Part shown: positions 1-7,518 of the stretch, piece after piece | How the letters are laid out: each line of letters starts with the position of its first letter | Position numbering within the stretch: the stretch's first letter is position 1 | Assembly (NCBI GenBank): GCA_964450265.1 | Contig: CAYVCY010000015.1 | Location: 1 to 24,321, forward strand | DNA from: JAEZJZ01 sp964450265 | GTDB lineage: Bacteria; Bacillota; UBA994; UBA5500 | DNA: 24,321 nt | Reading direction: 5' to 3' | Program-made: the position numbers and the translations under genes | The notes under the pieces: generated by a model | Seen by the model: the letters and a program-made list of their open reading frames with translations, nothing else | What the model was told of the DNA's origin: nothing | The model's database searches: none

Positions 1-1220
1 ACCCCGCCAAACATGAGCACATCCAACATCTCAGCCGCCGTCGCCGGATCGTTCTGCGTCAAGGGGACGATGAAGGCGTAAGGTGCCTCTGCATAGCTGA
101 CGGCATTTACATGAATCTGGTAGAAGTTTTGCACCCAGCTATCCCGGTAGCGGGCGGCATGGCGCAGGCAGGCCCAGGCGCAGGCCTTGTCATAATCGAC
201 AATGTCGCGCAGGCGCCAGTCACCACCGGGCCAAGGATGCGGATGGTTCCAAGTGGCTACCTGTGGATCAAATCCGCCTACCTCGCGACCATGCTTGATC
301 ACCACCGGGCTGGCTGTGCGCACGCTGGCCGCCTCGGACAGGATGCGCACACCCCCGTGGTAATGCTGGTAAGCACGGCTGGGAGAGAAAGCATCATACT
401 TCAGGTTGGTAGCTACTCCCTGGAAGCCCCGGCCGTTCAACTCAGAAGCCATGCTCATCCCCAACCAGTTGACCATGCCCCGGAGGATGGGATCCACGTT
501 CTCGTCATAAGGGTCGATGAACGGAGGCAGCACCATGCGCGGCCCCTCGCTGCTCTGCTGATGCTGATCGTGCACGATATGGGGATGCCAGACGTTATGT
601 ATTTTCTCTATCGCCAGGCGGGTTTCCACCTGCGTCGCCATAAACCAGTCGCGGTTATTGTCATGGCCGGTATACTTCTGATACAATTCCGGCAGCATCA
701 TCCCCTCATACTCGGTGCCAAGGGACTGCTCGTACCAGTTGACGATCATATCCAAACCGTCTGGATTGAGCGACGGGACCAGCAGGAAGATTACGTTTTC
801 CAGTATCTCTTCAGTCTCACGGTTCCGTCGGGTAGCTAAGTCATAGGCCAACTCCATGGACATCTGGGCAGCGCCCACCTCGCTGGCGTGAATGCTGCAG
901 GTGATCAGACAGATAGTCTTGCCTTCGGCAATCAGGTCGGCTGCCTCTTGCTCGGATAGCCCCCGGGGGTCTGCCAGCCGGGCTTGGATAGACCGATAGT
1001 AGTCCAATCGGGCTAGGTTTGCGGGAGAAGAGATGGTGGCCAACAGGAAGGCTCTTCCCTCTGTGCTCTGCCCTATCTCCTCCAACTGCAAGCAATCGGC
1101 TTGTTCGGCCAATCGCTGAAAATACCCCGAAATCTGATTCCAATCGGCTAACTTTCGATCGGCACCCACCGGGAATCCTAGATGCTGCTCGGGACTTTGG
1201 ATCTCGTGTCGTGGTTTCAT
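1..1220 (-). CDS. M14-family zinc carboxypeptidase, 3' end cut by the window
   Basis: The reverse strand stays open from an ATG at 1220 to the window edge, giving the first 406 residues. The start follows AAAGGTGG by 8 bases. Family hallmarks are visible: IHASEVG near residue 110 with zinc ligands H111 and E114; LNPDG at 151-155; GHDNNRDW near 186-192, whose Asn-Arg pair binds substrate carboxylate in this family; and HDQHQ at 217-221, which should supply the third zinc ligand. The catalytic glutamate would lie late in the domain, and I did not assign it. There is no signal peptide, so the enzyme is probably cytosolic. The likely reaction is hydrolysis of a C-terminal or isopeptide bond of a peptide; the substrate is not predictable. 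It is divergent from the decarboxylase at 1404 across a 183 bp gap. The class is well supported. Confidence 0.85.
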   Translation of the reverse strand, partial: MKPRHEIQSPEQHLGFPVGADRKLADWNQISGYFQRLAEQADCLQLEEIGQSTEGRAFLLATISSPANLARLDYYRSIQARLADPRGLSEQEAADLIAEGKTICLITCSIHASEVGAAQMSMELAYDLATRRNRETEEILENVIFLLVPSLNPDGLDMIVNWYEQSLGTEYEGMMLPELYQKYTGHDNNRDWFMATQVETRLAIEKIHNVWHPHIVHDQHQQSSEGPRMVLPPFIDPYDENVDPILRGMVNWLGMSMASELNGRGFQGVATNLKYDAFSPSRAYQHYHGGVRILSEAASVRTASPVVIKHGREVGGFDPQVATWNHPHPWPGGDWRLRDIVDYDKACAWACLRHAARYRDSWVQNFYQIHVNAVSYAEAPYAFIVPLTQNDPATAAEMLDVLMFGG

Positions 1221-1270
1221 GCCATCACCCACCTTTCGTAATTGCGACAGCCCGTGTTGATGCGGTCGCC

Positions 1271-1290
1271 ATTGTTGATCATTCGACAAT
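1271..1290. promoter_or_regulatory. 20 bp dyad in divergent intergenic region, possible operator
   Basis: ATTGTTGATCATTCGACAAT reads ATTGTYGA-N4-TCRACAAT on both strands. It lies in the 183 bp gap between the divergent M14 peptidase and decarboxylase genes, where a shared regulator could bind. No clear -35/-10 pair could be assigned around it, and no known regulator site is recognised. Confidence 0.25.
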
Positions 1291-1403
1291 AGAAATAGCT
1301 ATCCCTGCGTATACTGAGAGCTTTTTCACGCCCGACTGACCAGGTAAGAAAGCGGAGCGGTGTGGAAGAATAGGAAAAGCACAGCAAGAAAAGAGGAACA
1401 GCT

Positions 1404-2861
1404 TTGAACATCAATGCACAAAAGAGAACACCGATTTTGGAGGCTTTGCGCGAATACCAGCGCCAGGGAACTATTTCCTTTCATGTCCCCGGGCATAAAC
1501 ACGGCGTCGGGCTGCCTGCCTTGACCAGGATCTGGGGGAAAACGATGTTCAACCACGATCTGACCATCATGCCGGACATGGACAGTATCTACAAGCCCCA
1601 TGGCATTATCGCGGAAGCGCAACGTCTGGCGGCTGAAGCGTTCGGCGCTCGGCACGCCTATTTTATGGTCAACGGCACCACCAGCGCTATTCAGGGCATG
1701 CTGATGGCCGCGCTACGCCCTGGTGATCGAGTGATTGTGCCTCGCAACGTCCATAAGTCGATCGTCAGCGGCATGATCCTGGCCGGCGTTGAACCGGTAT
1801 ACATCCAGCCACCGGTCGACGACTATCTGGGCGTAGTGATGGGAATGACGGCGGACGGTGTGCGCCAGGCGCTGCAGCTCTATCCGGAGGTCAAAGCTAT
1901 CCTGGCCATCAACACCACCTACTATGGCATGGCCCCAGAGCTGCGAGAGATCGTAGCGCTGGCCAGGCAGCACGACATTCCGGTCTTGGTTGACGAAGCC
2001 CACGGGTCTCATCTCAAGTTTCATCCCCAGCTGCCCCCGGCGGCAATGGAGGTAGGTGCCGACTTGGCCGCCTCCAGCACCCACAAACTGGCCGGCTCAC
2101 TCACGCAAAGCTCCATGCTGCTGCTGCAAGGGGAAAGGCTTGATCCGTACCAGGTGAAGGCTACGCTCAATCTCACCCAGACCACCAGCCCCTCCTATCT
2201 GTTGTTGGCTTCGCTGGATGTGGCTAGACAACAGATGGCCCTGAAAGGCGAAGAGCTGCTGACCAAAGCCATCGACCTGGCCGACTGGGCGCGGGATGAG
2301 GTCAACGAAAATATCCCTGGCCTGTATATCTACGGCAACGACATGGATGGCCTAGCTGGCTGCCCCACCCATGACCCGACCAAGCTGGTGATCAATGTGC
2401 GGGCGCTGGGAGTGACCGGGTTCGATGTGGAGCGTATTTTGCGCAACGGCTTTCGCATCCAAGTCGATCTATCTGACCTCTACAATGTGCTCTGCGTAGT
2501 CACCATCGGCGACACCGTCGAGACGGTGCGCGCTCTGGTGGAGGCCCTGCGTCATATTGCCAGCCGCTTCCGACCTCGGGATGTCCGGGAGCAGAAGATC
2601 GTGCTTCCGCCTATTCCCGAATTAGCCTATCTGCCGCGGGAAGCCTATTATGCCGATACCCGGCCAGTGCCACTGACCGAGGGGGCCGGCAAGATCGTGG
2701 CTGAGATGCTGATGGCCTATCCCCCGGGCATTCCGCTGATCACCCCCGGCGAGATTCTCACCCAAGAGATTATCGATTACGTGCTGGATCTGAAGCGACA
2801 GGACGCCCACATCTATGGGACGGAGGACCCGACCGCAGGGATGATCAAGGTGATTCGCTAG
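1404..2861 (+). CDS. PLP-dependent Orn/Lys/Arg decarboxylase family protein
   Basis: A 485-residue protein starting at TTG 1404, 7 bases after AGAGGA. It has the fold-type I decarboxylase layout of the short Gram-positive arginine/lysine decarboxylases (SpeA/YaaO type, about 480-490 residues). Visible features are FHVPGHKHG at 26-34, VNGTTSAIQG at 89-98, DEAHGSHL at 197-204 (the Asp contacts the PLP ring nitrogen, the His stacks on it) and SSTHKLAGSLTQ, where K228 should form the internal aldimine with PLP. The C-terminal part carries the usual small domain of this family (YPPGIPLITPGE near 440). It removes CO2 from a basic amino acid to make a polyamine precursor such as agmatine, cadaverine or putrescine. 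The substrate cannot be chosen by eye. A hairpin directly overlaps the stop codon. Confidence 0.9.
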   Translation: MNINAQKRTPILEALREYQRQGTISFHVPGHKHGVGLPALTRIWGKTMFNHDLTIMPDMDSIYKPHGIIAEAQRLAAEAFGARHAYFMVNGTTSAIQGMLMAALRPGDRVIVPRNVHKSIVSGMILAGVEPVYIQPPVDDYLGVVMGMTADGVRQALQLYPEVKAILAINTTYYGMAPELREIVALARQHDIPVLVDEAHGSHLKFHPQLPPAAMEVGADLAASSTHKLAGSLTQSSMLLLQGERLDPYQVKATLNLTQTTSPSYLLLASLDVARQQMALKGEELLTKAIDLADWARDEVNENIPGLYIYGNDMDGLAGCPTHDPTKLVINVRALGVTGFDVERILRNGFRIQVDLSDLYNVLCVVTIGDTVETVRALVEALRHIASRFRPRDVREQKIVLPPIPELAYLPREAYYADTRPVPLTEGAGKIVAEMLMAYPPGIPLITPGEILTQEIIDYVLDLKRQDAHIYGTEDPTAGMIKVIR

Positions 2862-2889
2862 AAGGGGCTGTCGCACGACAGCCCCTTCT
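2860..2889 (+). terminator. Strong hairpin overlapping the decarboxylase stop codon
   Basis: The arm AGAAGGGGCTGTCG (2860-2873) is perfectly complementary to 2876-2889, giving a stem of about 12 bp with a four-base loop. It begins inside the TAG stop codon. No T-run follows on the + strand, so termination is inferred from stem strength and position. The core GGGGCTGTCGCAC..GACAGCCC recurs in the terminator at 7243-7271. Confidence 0.6.
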
Positions 2890-2890
2890 A

Positions 2891-2993
2891 CTCCCCCAGT
2901 CACTTCGTGACAGCCCCCTCCCCGAGGGGGCCGAGACTTGCCTCCCTCTGATCAGGGAGGTGGCATGGCGCCAGCCATGCCGGAGGGAGAGAA
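2891..2993. repeat. Interspersed palindromic repeat, copy A
   Basis: About 103 bp that recur at 20646-20747 with roughly 13 differences by hand alignment. The unit is built from nested inverted repeats: CCCCCTCCCCGAGGGGG, CTCCCTCTGATCAGGGAG, and GGCATGGCGCCAGCCATGCC. It codes for no recognisable protein and sits in the 229 bp gap between the decarboxylase and the TldE-like gene. It resembles REP/MITE-type elements. The remaining ~95 bp before 3091 show no clear promoter. Confidence 0.8.
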
Positions 2994-3090
2994 GAGAGGA
3001 CTATTACCCCCACCTGGCAAGCAGGAAGAACTGTGTTCGGCGACGAATTTGCTCCATAGAAAGAAAAGCACATAGAAAGGGGCGTTGCTC

Positions 3091-4437
3091 TTGTTCAATC
3101 GTTCGCTGCTCCAATCAGCAGCCGATGCCGCACTATCCGCCAGCCGAGCCGAGCAGACCCAGGTCAACGTCAACGCTGAGACTTTCCATCTGACGCGCTT
3201 CAACCAGAATCAGATCCACCAAACCCTGACCCGGGACAATGTGTTGCTGACCGTCAAAGTGGTGGATCAAAACCGGGTTGGCATCGCCAGCACCAGTCGC
3301 TTAACCAAGGAGGCGATCTCGCAGACTGTCGAGCAGGCCCTGCTATTCGCCAGAATGCAGCAACCAAACCCCAATCTGGGGCCGCTGCCGGCCCCCAAAG
3401 CGTTCAATCCGACCGAGAGCTTCATCCAAAGCACGGCCGAGTTTTCGGCAGAGCAGCGCGCGGAGGCGGCCAGCGAGACGATCGAGGTCGCCCGCAGCGC
3501 CGGACTGACTGCTTCAGGCACCATCTCCGCCGGCGTCGAACAACGCTTGGTTCGCAACTCCCTGGGGGTCGACGCCTTTGCCCGGTCCACTTCCGGCTTC
3601 TATCGCACGATCATGAGCAACGGCGAATTCACCGGCTACAGCGATCGGGTGATCAAGGACGTCAGAGACCTCGATGTGGAGGCGGTAGCCAATGAAGCCA
3701 GGCAAAAGGCCACTCTGTTCAGCAGTTCCCGAGACATCGACCCCGGCGAATACGTAACCATCTTTGAGCCGGTGGCGGTAAGCGACCTGGTGCGCTTTCT
3801 AGGCTATACCAGCTTCGGGGCTACCGCCAAGCAGGACGGGCGCAGCTTCATGGCCACGGAGATGGGACAGCAGGTGATGGGTCAAAACGTGACCATCTGG
3901 GACGATGCTCTGGACGAAGAGTGCCTGGTGCAAGCTTTTGACGATGAGGGCACTCCCAAACAAAAGGTGATGCTGATCGACCGCGGAGTAGCTGCCGGCG
4001 TCTGCTACGACGCCCAGACTGCCCATCGGGAAGGCAAGCAGTCTACCGGACATGGCTCGTCCGGGCGTCGCAGCTGGCAGGGAGTAGTTCCCAGCCATAT
4101 GTTAATGGCTACCGGCGACATGCCGGTGGAGCAGATGATCAAGACCACCAAGCGAGGTATCTTGATCACCCGCTTCCACTACACCCATTGCCCCGATCCG
4201 CTGCGCGTAGTGGCCACCGGCACCACCCGGGACGGCACCTTCTTGATCGAGGATGGGCAAATCGTCGCTCGCTTGCGCAACCTACGCTTTACCGAGAGCC
4301 TGCTGTCCGCCTTCGGACGCATTTCGGGCATATCGCCGGATCGTCGCCTCACCCGGGATTGGTGGTCAACCTTCATTTCAGTGCTTCCAGCGCTGCGCAT
4401 CGACGGGTTCCACTTCACCGGGGCCACCACGTTTTGA
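3091..4437 (+). CDS. pmbA: TldE/PmbA-like subunit of TldD/TldE metalloprotease
   Basis: TTG 3091 is preferred because AAGGGG (3077-3082) lies 8 bases upstream; an in-frame TTG at 3085 would be too close. The product is 448 residues. It shows the PmbA/TldE layout: an N-terminal region with LTRFNQNQIHQ and a domain ending in ITRFHYTHCPDP, LRNLRFTESLL and PALRIDGFHFTG, typical of this family's C-terminus. It lacks the HExxxH metal site, as expected for the non-catalytic partner. The catalytic TldD subunit follows at 4509, 71 bp downstream in the same direction. In E. coli the TldD/TldE heterodimer is a cytosolic protease that degrades unfolded peptides and trims some RiPP leaders (microcin B17) and CcdA. 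No RiPP precursor was seen next door. Confidence 0.88.
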   Translation: MFNRSLLQSAADAALSASRAEQTQVNVNAETFHLTRFNQNQIHQTLTRDNVLLTVKVVDQNRVGIASTSRLTKEAISQTVEQALLFARMQQPNPNLGPLPAPKAFNPTESFIQSTAEFSAEQRAEAASETIEVARSAGLTASGTISAGVEQRLVRNSLGVDAFARSTSGFYRTIMSNGEFTGYSDRVIKDVRDLDVEAVANEARQKATLFSSSRDIDPGEYVTIFEPVAVSDLVRFLGYTSFGATAKQDGRSFMATEMGQQVMGQNVTIWDDALDEECLVQAFDDEGTPKQKVMLIDRGVAAGVCYDAQTAHREGKQSTGHGSSGRRSWQGVVPSHMLMATGDMPVEQMIKTTKRGILITRFHYTHCPDPLRVVATGTTRDGTFLIEDGQIVARLRNLRFTESLLSAFGRISGISPDRRLTRDWWSTFISVLPALRIDGFHFTGATTF

Positions 4438-4508
4438 CAGGCGCCACAATGGGACTGATATTTGATGCCGCATGATAGACCTTAGCGAGTATTGGGAGGT
4501 GAACTGTG

Positions 4509-5948
4509 ATGGAGAAGATATTACGAAAAGGATTGGAACTAGCGCAGCAACGGGGTGCGACCTATGCGGACATTCGTGTCACCAAGCGGGATACGGAAAA
4601 CATCGCCGTCAGAAACGGTAACGTGGAGAACATCAACCGAGGCGGCAACGAGGGCTTTGGAGTGCGGGTGCAGAAAGACGGTGCCTTTGGCTTCGCCGCT
4701 ACACCGATCACCCAGGAGGGCGATCTGGAAGCGAAGATGCAACAGACGGTGGCTAAAGCGTTGCAGCTGGCCGAGGCGGCCGCCAGGGTCAACCGCCAAC
4801 CGATCGAGTTAGCCCCAGCGGAGGCGGTACGGGACTGCTACGCTACCCCCTTGAAGGTAGACCCCTTTCTATTGCCGCTGGAAGAAAAGTTACGGGACCT
4901 GGTGGATATCACTAAAGCGCTGCAGTGCGAACCGGAAATTCGGGTGACCAGTGCGTCGCTACGCCTCTTCCGTGACCGAAAGACGTTTGCCAGCACCGAT
5001 GGCTCATTCATCGAACAGACGATCACCCAAACCGGCGTGAACACTGGGGCTTATGCCACCGGCAACGGCCGGGCAGAGCATCGCACCTTCACCGATCATG
5101 GTACCGGGGGCTACGAGTTGATCCGGCAGTTCGACCCGCTGGGGAGAGCTCCCCAGATGGCCAAGGAAGCGGTGGAGCTGCTGAATGCTGCCAGCTGCCC
5201 CGTAGGGGAAAACACCCTCATCCTCAGTGGCGATCAGGTGGCCCTGCAGTTGCATGAGTCAACCGGGCACCCCACCGAGCTAGACCGCGTGCTAGGCAGC
5301 GAGGATACATACGCCGGAACCAGCTTTCTGAGGCCAGAGATGAAGGGCAAGTTCCGCTATGGCTCAGCGGCCGTGAATATCAACATGGACGCAACTATTC
5401 CGGAAGGTTTAGGAACTTTCGCCTATGACGACGAAGGTATCCCCGCCCAAGATACCCCGCTGATAGAATCAGGCATCTTCGTCGACTACACCACCTCCAG
5501 GGAGACAGCGCCTCTGTTTGGACAACTAAGTAACGGCTCTATGGTGGCCGATGGCTGGAATAACATTCCTTTGATCCGGATGACCAACATCAGTCTGCAG
5601 CCGGGAGATTGGACTCTGGAGGAGATGATCAAGGACACCAAGCGGGGCGTGATCATGGATGGGCAGAAGAGCTGGAGTTTGGATGACAAGCGGGTGAACT
5701 TCCATTTCGGATGTGAAGTCGGCTGGGAGATCGAAAATGGCGAGATCACCCGCATGCTGCGCAACGTGGCCTATACGGGTCTGACACCACAGTTCTGGAA
5801 TGCCTGCGACGCGGTAGCTGATCAGGGTCATTGGCACTGTTATGGCATGCCCTCTTGTGCCAAGGGAGAGCCGGTGCAGATAGCTAATGTCGGTCATGGG
5901 GCAGCGCCCGCTCGCTTCCGCCAGATTAGAATTGGTGTAGAAGCCTAA
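4509..5948 (+). CDS. tldD: TldD metalloprotease, catalytic subunit
   Basis: A 479-residue protein. ATG 4509 follows GGAGGT (4495-4500) by 8 bases; an in-frame GTG at 4506 is the alternative. The zinc-binding HExxxH appears as LHESTGHPTELDR (H249, E250, H254 with ATG 4509 as residue 1). The conserved C-terminal GMPSCAKGEPVQIANVGHG supplies the family's cysteine metal ligand. It should pair with the TldE-like product of the preceding gene to form a peptidase chamber that admits only unfolded peptides. The order tldE-tldD with a short gap indicates one operon, ended by the terminator at 5995. The family is certain; the physiological substrate is unknown. Confidence 0.93.
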   Translation: MEKILRKGLELAQQRGATYADIRVTKRDTENIAVRNGNVENINRGGNEGFGVRVQKDGAFGFAATPITQEGDLEAKMQQTVAKALQLAEAAARVNRQPIELAPAEAVRDCYATPLKVDPFLLPLEEKLRDLVDITKALQCEPEIRVTSASLRLFRDRKTFASTDGSFIEQTITQTGVNTGAYATGNGRAEHRTFTDHGTGGYELIRQFDPLGRAPQMAKEAVELLNAASCPVGENTLILSGDQVALQLHESTGHPTELDRVLGSEDTYAGTSFLRPEMKGKFRYGSAAVNINMDATIPEGLGTFAYDDEGIPAQDTPLIESGIFVDYTTSRETAPLFGQLSNGSMVADGWNNIPLIRMTNISLQPGDWTLEEMIKDTKRGVIMDGQKSWSLDDKRVNFHFGCEVGWEIENGEITRMLRNVAYTGLTPQFWNACDAVADQGHWHCYGMPSCAKGEPVQIANVGHGAAPARFRQIRIGVEA

Positions 5949-5994
5949 GTTGGCTGTCGTGCCTGATAAATTTAATCTTTTTTGGATTTTGCAG

Positions 5995-6019
5995 AGAGCT
6001 CGCAATCGCGGGCTCTTTT
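5995..6019 (+). terminator. Rho-independent terminator after tldD
   Basis: AGAGCTCGC (5995-6003) pairs with GCGGGCTCT (6008-6016) through one G-U pair across an AATC loop, followed by TTTT. It lies 47 bases after the tldD stop codon. Confidence 0.8.
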
Positions 6020-6109
6020 CCCTCTTAGACTGCCTTACTTGAACCCGAACAGCCTTTCAACCGCTGAATCCGCATATTTCGGTATTGCAGATAGCTGGAT
6101 ATTGATATA

Positions 6110-6133
6110 TTGTGAAAAAGGGGACTTTCACAA
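6110..6133. promoter_or_regulatory. TTGTGAAA-N8-TTTCACAA dyad upstream of the flavin lipoprotein
   Basis: Perfect 8 bp inverted arms (6110-6117 and 6126-6133) separated by eight bases, 57 bp before the TTG at 6190. The half-sites resemble those of Rex (TTGTGAA..TTCACAA), but the spacing is six bases longer than the Rex consensus. A weak promoter (TTGCAG 6085-6090, TATTGT 6108-6113, 17 bp spacer) would place the dyad over the -10 and start site, as expected for a repressor operator. An RNA hairpin in the leader is the alternative. Confidence 0.35.
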
Positions 6134-6189
6134 ATCTGCAACGCCTTATCTGGTACTGCAGAAGCTAATTCAGTAAGGGGGAGAATTTT

Positions 6190-7212
6190 TTGAGGAAGTT
6201 TTTTGCGTTTCTAGCTGTGGCTGCAATCTCTGTAGCCATCCTCGGCGGCTGCACACCAACTGCAACGGAGCCAGATCCAGGCCCTACTTCTAACCTCAAG
6301 GATGGAACTTACACCGGTACATCTGATGTGGATGCTCGGGGCGGATACGGAGTAGTCACCGTATCCATCGTTAACGGTGAGCTCAGCGATGTGGCCTTCG
6401 AAGAGATCGCCAACGGCGTTGCCAAATCTGCCGACAACTATACCTACGAGGAAGCGCTGCAAGCAATAGCCGACCTTCCTGGTCTATTGTTGGAGACCAA
6501 AGATGTAGACGATTCATTCGACGCCGTCACCGGTGCCACGGGTACAGTTGACAAGTTTAGGGCAGCAGCCAAGTCCGCTCTGACTAAAGCCGACAAGGAT
6601 TATCAGGCTGTCCTGCGGGATGGCACCTACACTCTCAAGAGCGGACAGGATGCACGGGGATATTATTCTCAAGTAACTGTGACCATCGCTGGCAACCAGC
6701 TGAGCGAGGTCGATTACAACGAGTATACCGCCGAGGGTAAGACCAAGGCTGAGGCGGAATACAGATATACTGAGGCCCTTGCGGCCATCGAAGAGCTGAA
6801 TAACCAGCTGAACGAGACTCTGGATCTAGCTCAAGTTGACGACATCACTGGTGCCACCAGCACCTCTGAGGCATTCAAGGACATGGTGCAGATGGCTATG
6901 AATCTGGCAGTAGCCCATGATGGCGTCTACACCTACGAGACTGAACCTGACAGCCACGGTTACAGGAACAAGGCTACTCTGGCGCTGCATCAGGGCAAGA
7001 TCATCGGCTTCGAGTTCGCCGAGCTGAATGCAGACGGCGTTTCTAAAGTCGATGCCGGCTACGCTTGGGAACCAGCGCTGCAATTCCTGGCTAGGGAGCA
7101 TATGCAACAGATGGTTGCCAATCAATACGGGGTAGACTTCGTCACCGGGGCAACAGGCTCGTTCGAGAATGTCACCGAGGCGCTGCAAGCTTTAGTGGTG
7201 ATGGCAAGATAA
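6190..7212 (+). CDS. Lipoprotein with three FMN-binding domains (PplA-like, predicted triply flavinylated)
   Basis: A 340-residue protein starting at TTG 6190 behind AGGGGGAG. A lipoprotein signal peptide ends in ILGGC, with C21 as the lipidated residue, followed by a short Pro/Thr linker. Three tandem FMN_bind domains follow at about 38-133, 144-237 and 244-338. Each opens with a DGTY/DGVY-type strand and ends in a flavinylation motif: TGAT at 114-117, 220-223 and 319-322. In NqrC, RnfG and PplA, ApbE esterifies FMN to the last threonine of this motif, so T117, T223 and T322 are the predicted sites. apbE is the next gene. The likely role is carrying electrons on the outer face of the membrane, by analogy with Listeria PplA, which has two such domains. 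The electron donor and acceptor are not identified. Confidence 0.92.
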   Translation: MRKFFAFLAVAAISVAILGGCTPTATEPDPGPTSNLKDGTYTGTSDVDARGGYGVVTVSIVNGELSDVAFEEIANGVAKSADNYTYEEALQAIADLPGLLLETKDVDDSFDAVTGATGTVDKFRAAAKSALTKADKDYQAVLRDGTYTLKSGQDARGYYSQVTVTIAGNQLSEVDYNEYTAEGKTKAEAEYRYTEALAAIEELNNQLNETLDLAQVDDITGATSTSEAFKDMVQMAMNLAVAHDGVYTYETEPDSHGYRNKATLALHQGKIIGFEFAELNADGVSKVDAGYAWEPALQFLAREHMQQMVANQYGVDFVTGATGSFENVTEALQALVVMAR

Positions 7213-7213
7213 C

Positions 7214-7224
7214 GATTCTTCGCT
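7214..7224. repeat. Short GATTCTTCGCT element, fragment
   Basis: GATTCTTCGCT lies just after the lipoprotein stop codon. It matches the first half of the fuller copy at 19978-20007; degenerate copies lie at 9141 and 10561. Confidence 0.35.
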
Positions 7225-7242
7225 GAAGTCCCCACCAGCGTT

Positions 7243-7271
7243 AAAGGGGCTGTCGCACTGACAGCCCTTTT
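7243..7271 (+). terminator. Rho-independent terminator after the FMN-binding lipoprotein gene
   Basis: AAAGGGGCTGTC (7243-7254) pairs with GACAGCCCTTTT (7260-7271) through one G-U pair across a five-base loop, and the T-tract is part of the stem. It separates the lipoprotein gene from apbE, which has its own promoter at 7465. Confidence 0.85.
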
Positions 7272-7411
7272 GTCAATTCCCCGATCACTGATACGAAAAC
7301 CCTTACTCCCCAGGGCTAAAGCGACAGTACCCCTGTGGCCGAGTTCAGGTAGGCCAAGACGATGGGGTTGGTATAGCGTTAACCTTGACCGCGGGAAAGG
7401 AGGGGGCATCG

Positions 7412-7486
7412 GTGGCTAAGGTGAGGAATGAGTTACCGCTTACCGTGTCGGCGGCCGCCCTTTGTGCTATAATTACTTGGTTCTAG
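7412..7486 (+). CDS. Possible 24-residue leader ORF upstream of apbE
   Basis: GTG 7412 follows AGGAGG (7398-7403) by 8 bases and runs 24 codons to TAG. The peptide is MAKVRNELPLTV followed by a hydrophobic stretch ending ITWF. The ribosome site is stronger than chance would suggest, but the apbE extended -10 box lies inside the ORF and no promoter is evident upstream. The rest of the 306 bp gap 7213-7518 contains the terminator at 7243 and about 140 bp (7272-7411) in which no riboswitch or gene was recognised. Confidence 0.22.
   Translation: MAKVRNELPLTVSAAALCAIITWF
7465..7473 (+). promoter_or_regulatory. Extended -10 promoter for apbE
   Basis: TGCTATAAT is a perfect extended -10 (TGn plus TATAAT), 45 bp upstream of the apbE ATG. 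No good -35 box lies 16-18 bp upstream, which extended -10 promoters tolerate. Transcription should start near 7480, leaving a leader of about 40 nt that contains the AAGGAGG site. Confidence 0.65.
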
Positions 7487-7518
7487 CTCTATGACCTTTA
7501 CACAGAAGGAGGTTCCCC

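Noticed and set aside
111..839. 242-codon open frame on the + strand
   Set aside because: It is antisense to the M14 carboxypeptidase, whose frame carries the HxxE, NPDG and NNRDW motifs. The + frame shows no family features.
841..1143. 100-codon frame on the minus strand
   Set aside because: It is an out-of-frame shadow of the same M14 gene; its translation is Arg/Pro-rich and featureless.
6110..6133. A standard Rex operator
   Set aside because: Half-sites fit but the spacer between TTGTGAA and TTCACAA is ten bases rather than about four, so it is reported only as an unassigned dyad.
7272..7411. Possible riboswitch in the gap upstream of apbE
   Set aside because: No match by eye to FMN, TPP, SAM, cobalamin, c-di-GMP or ZTP consensus elements, and it lies upstream of the apbE promoter so would not be in that transcript.
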